A DNA stretch of 64,000 nt from positions 1-64,000 of the forward strand of contig JAQENU010000014.1 in assembly GCA_027676805.1 (NCBI GenBank), in the 5' to 3' direction. The translations under genes and the position numbers were made by a program. Numbering within the stretch: position 1 is the stretch's first letter; each line of letters starts with the position of its first letter. The notes under the pieces are model-generated. The model worked only from the letters and a program-made list of their open reading frames with translations. It did not search any database and was not told where the DNA came from. Shown here piece by piece: positions 63,542 through 64,000 of the stretch. This stretch comes from Coprobacillaceae bacterium UN01-12pH3A (GTDB taxonomy: Bacteria > Bacillota_I > Bacilli_A > Erysipelotrichales > Coprobacillaceae).

Positions 63542-64000
63542 TTATTCGTAATCGGCAATATAGCCTCTCATATCTAATTCTAGTTTTCGGACTTCCCAGC
63601 CTTGAATCAAAGTACCTAAACGTTCTTTGATGCGTACCACGCCCATCTTATCTTCTGCACGAATAACTGCCATGATTGTCGGTCCGGCACCACTCAGATA
63701 AGAACCTAAAACATCCGGATCATTTTTTAATTCTGCCATGATGTCAAAATAATTTTCAATCAGATGTCCTCGATAAGGCTGATGCAAATGATCTTTAAAG
63801 CCGGTTTTAAGTCCGTCATCAAAACCATTGATTAATGACGCAACTAGCAGCGCTAAATGAGATACATTTTTAATAGCGTCTTTACGAGAGATTTCTGTGG
63901 GGAGGATGCTTCTTGATTTTTCTGTGGATAAAGTAAACGGCGGAATTAAAGCAACAAAACGATAATCATGCTTAATGGGAATACTCAGTGTCACTACATC
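63542..64000 (-). CDS. thrB: Homoserine kinase, C-terminal half (partial)
   Basis: About 152 residues running off the window edge. FVALIPPFTLSTEKSRSILP, then HQPYRGHLIENY and LGSYLSGAGPTIMAVI are the GHMP-kinase C-terminal motifs of ThrB. The enzyme phosphorylates homoserine for threonine synthesis. The true start is beyond base 64000; the GTG near 63994 lies within the domain. Confidence 0.9.
   Translation of the reverse strand, partial: DVVTLSIPIKHDYRFVALIPPFTLSTEKSRSILPTEISRKDAIKNVSHLALLVASLINGFDDGLKTGFKDHLHQPYRGHLIENYFDIMAELKNDPDVLGSYLSGAGPTIMAVIRAEDKMGVVRIKERLGTLIQGWEVRKLELDMRGYIADYE

Overview
The window is a dense, low-GC chromosomal segment of a Gram-positive anaerobe (Bacillota). The gene complement fits a fermentative gut member of the Erysipelotrichia: GatCAB with CamS and LigA in the Staphylococcus-like order, CdaA-CdaR, a PduL-type phosphotransacylase, 6-phospho-beta-glucosidases, an anaerobic sulfite reductase, and a NiCo riboswitch. 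No rRNA, tRNA, CRISPR array, transposase or prophage is visible. Taxonomy is inferred from gene content only.

Layout. 1-5.4 kb: the 3' end of a DAHP synthase, then a Mef-like MFS pump with its own promoter, a predicted leader peptide and hairpins; a CDP-alcohol phosphatidyltransferase, a YitT protein, a Crp/Fnr regulator, an orphan tail-assembly-like protein and a decayed alpha/beta-hydrolase. 5.5-14.4 kb: a UvrA2-like ATPase, an acetyltransferase, a TSUP permease, a P-type ATPase behind a NiCo riboswitch, and small DUF11, DUF1801, SnoaL and pentapeptide proteins. 14.5-25.3 kb: one long minus-strand operon, asrA-asrB-asrC-hemA-hemC-cobA/hemD-hemB-hemL-siroheme synthase. It makes dissimilatory-type sulfite reductase together with its siroheme cofactor from glutamyl-tRNA, and a LysR regulator is divergent to it. 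25.2-35.4 kb: an accessory patchwork of small regulator-plus-effector modules (XRE, MerR, ArsR, HxlR, MarR), two more Maa-type acetyltransferases, a truncated aminotransferase, a nitrilase/hydrolase cluster and an arsenic module (arsR-arsP-thioredoxin-arsC).

35.5-48.2 kb is core: RNA m5U methyltransferase, a membrane protein, ligA-camS-gatC-gatA-gatB, a two-component system and cdaA-cdaR. 48.4-59 kb is carbon metabolism and transport: PduL, an esterase, MerR, a GH4 phospho-glucosidase under a cre site and an RpiR regulator, a DUF454-YgbA-CydDC-like operon behind TTAG palindromes, and a GH1 phospho-glucosidase. 59-64 kb holds a catalytically degenerate hydrolase overlapping an unrecognised 401-residue gene, a real hydrolase, TcdA, an SRPBCC protein and the end of homoserine kinase.

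The strongest regulatory signals are the predicted leader-peptide attenuator at 142-445, the NiCo riboswitch at 9628-9729, the MerR-type 19-bp-spacer promoter at 27324-27354, the ArsR operators, and the palindromes before the DUF454 operon. Gene starts were adjusted wherever a Shine-Dalgarno sequence decided them.
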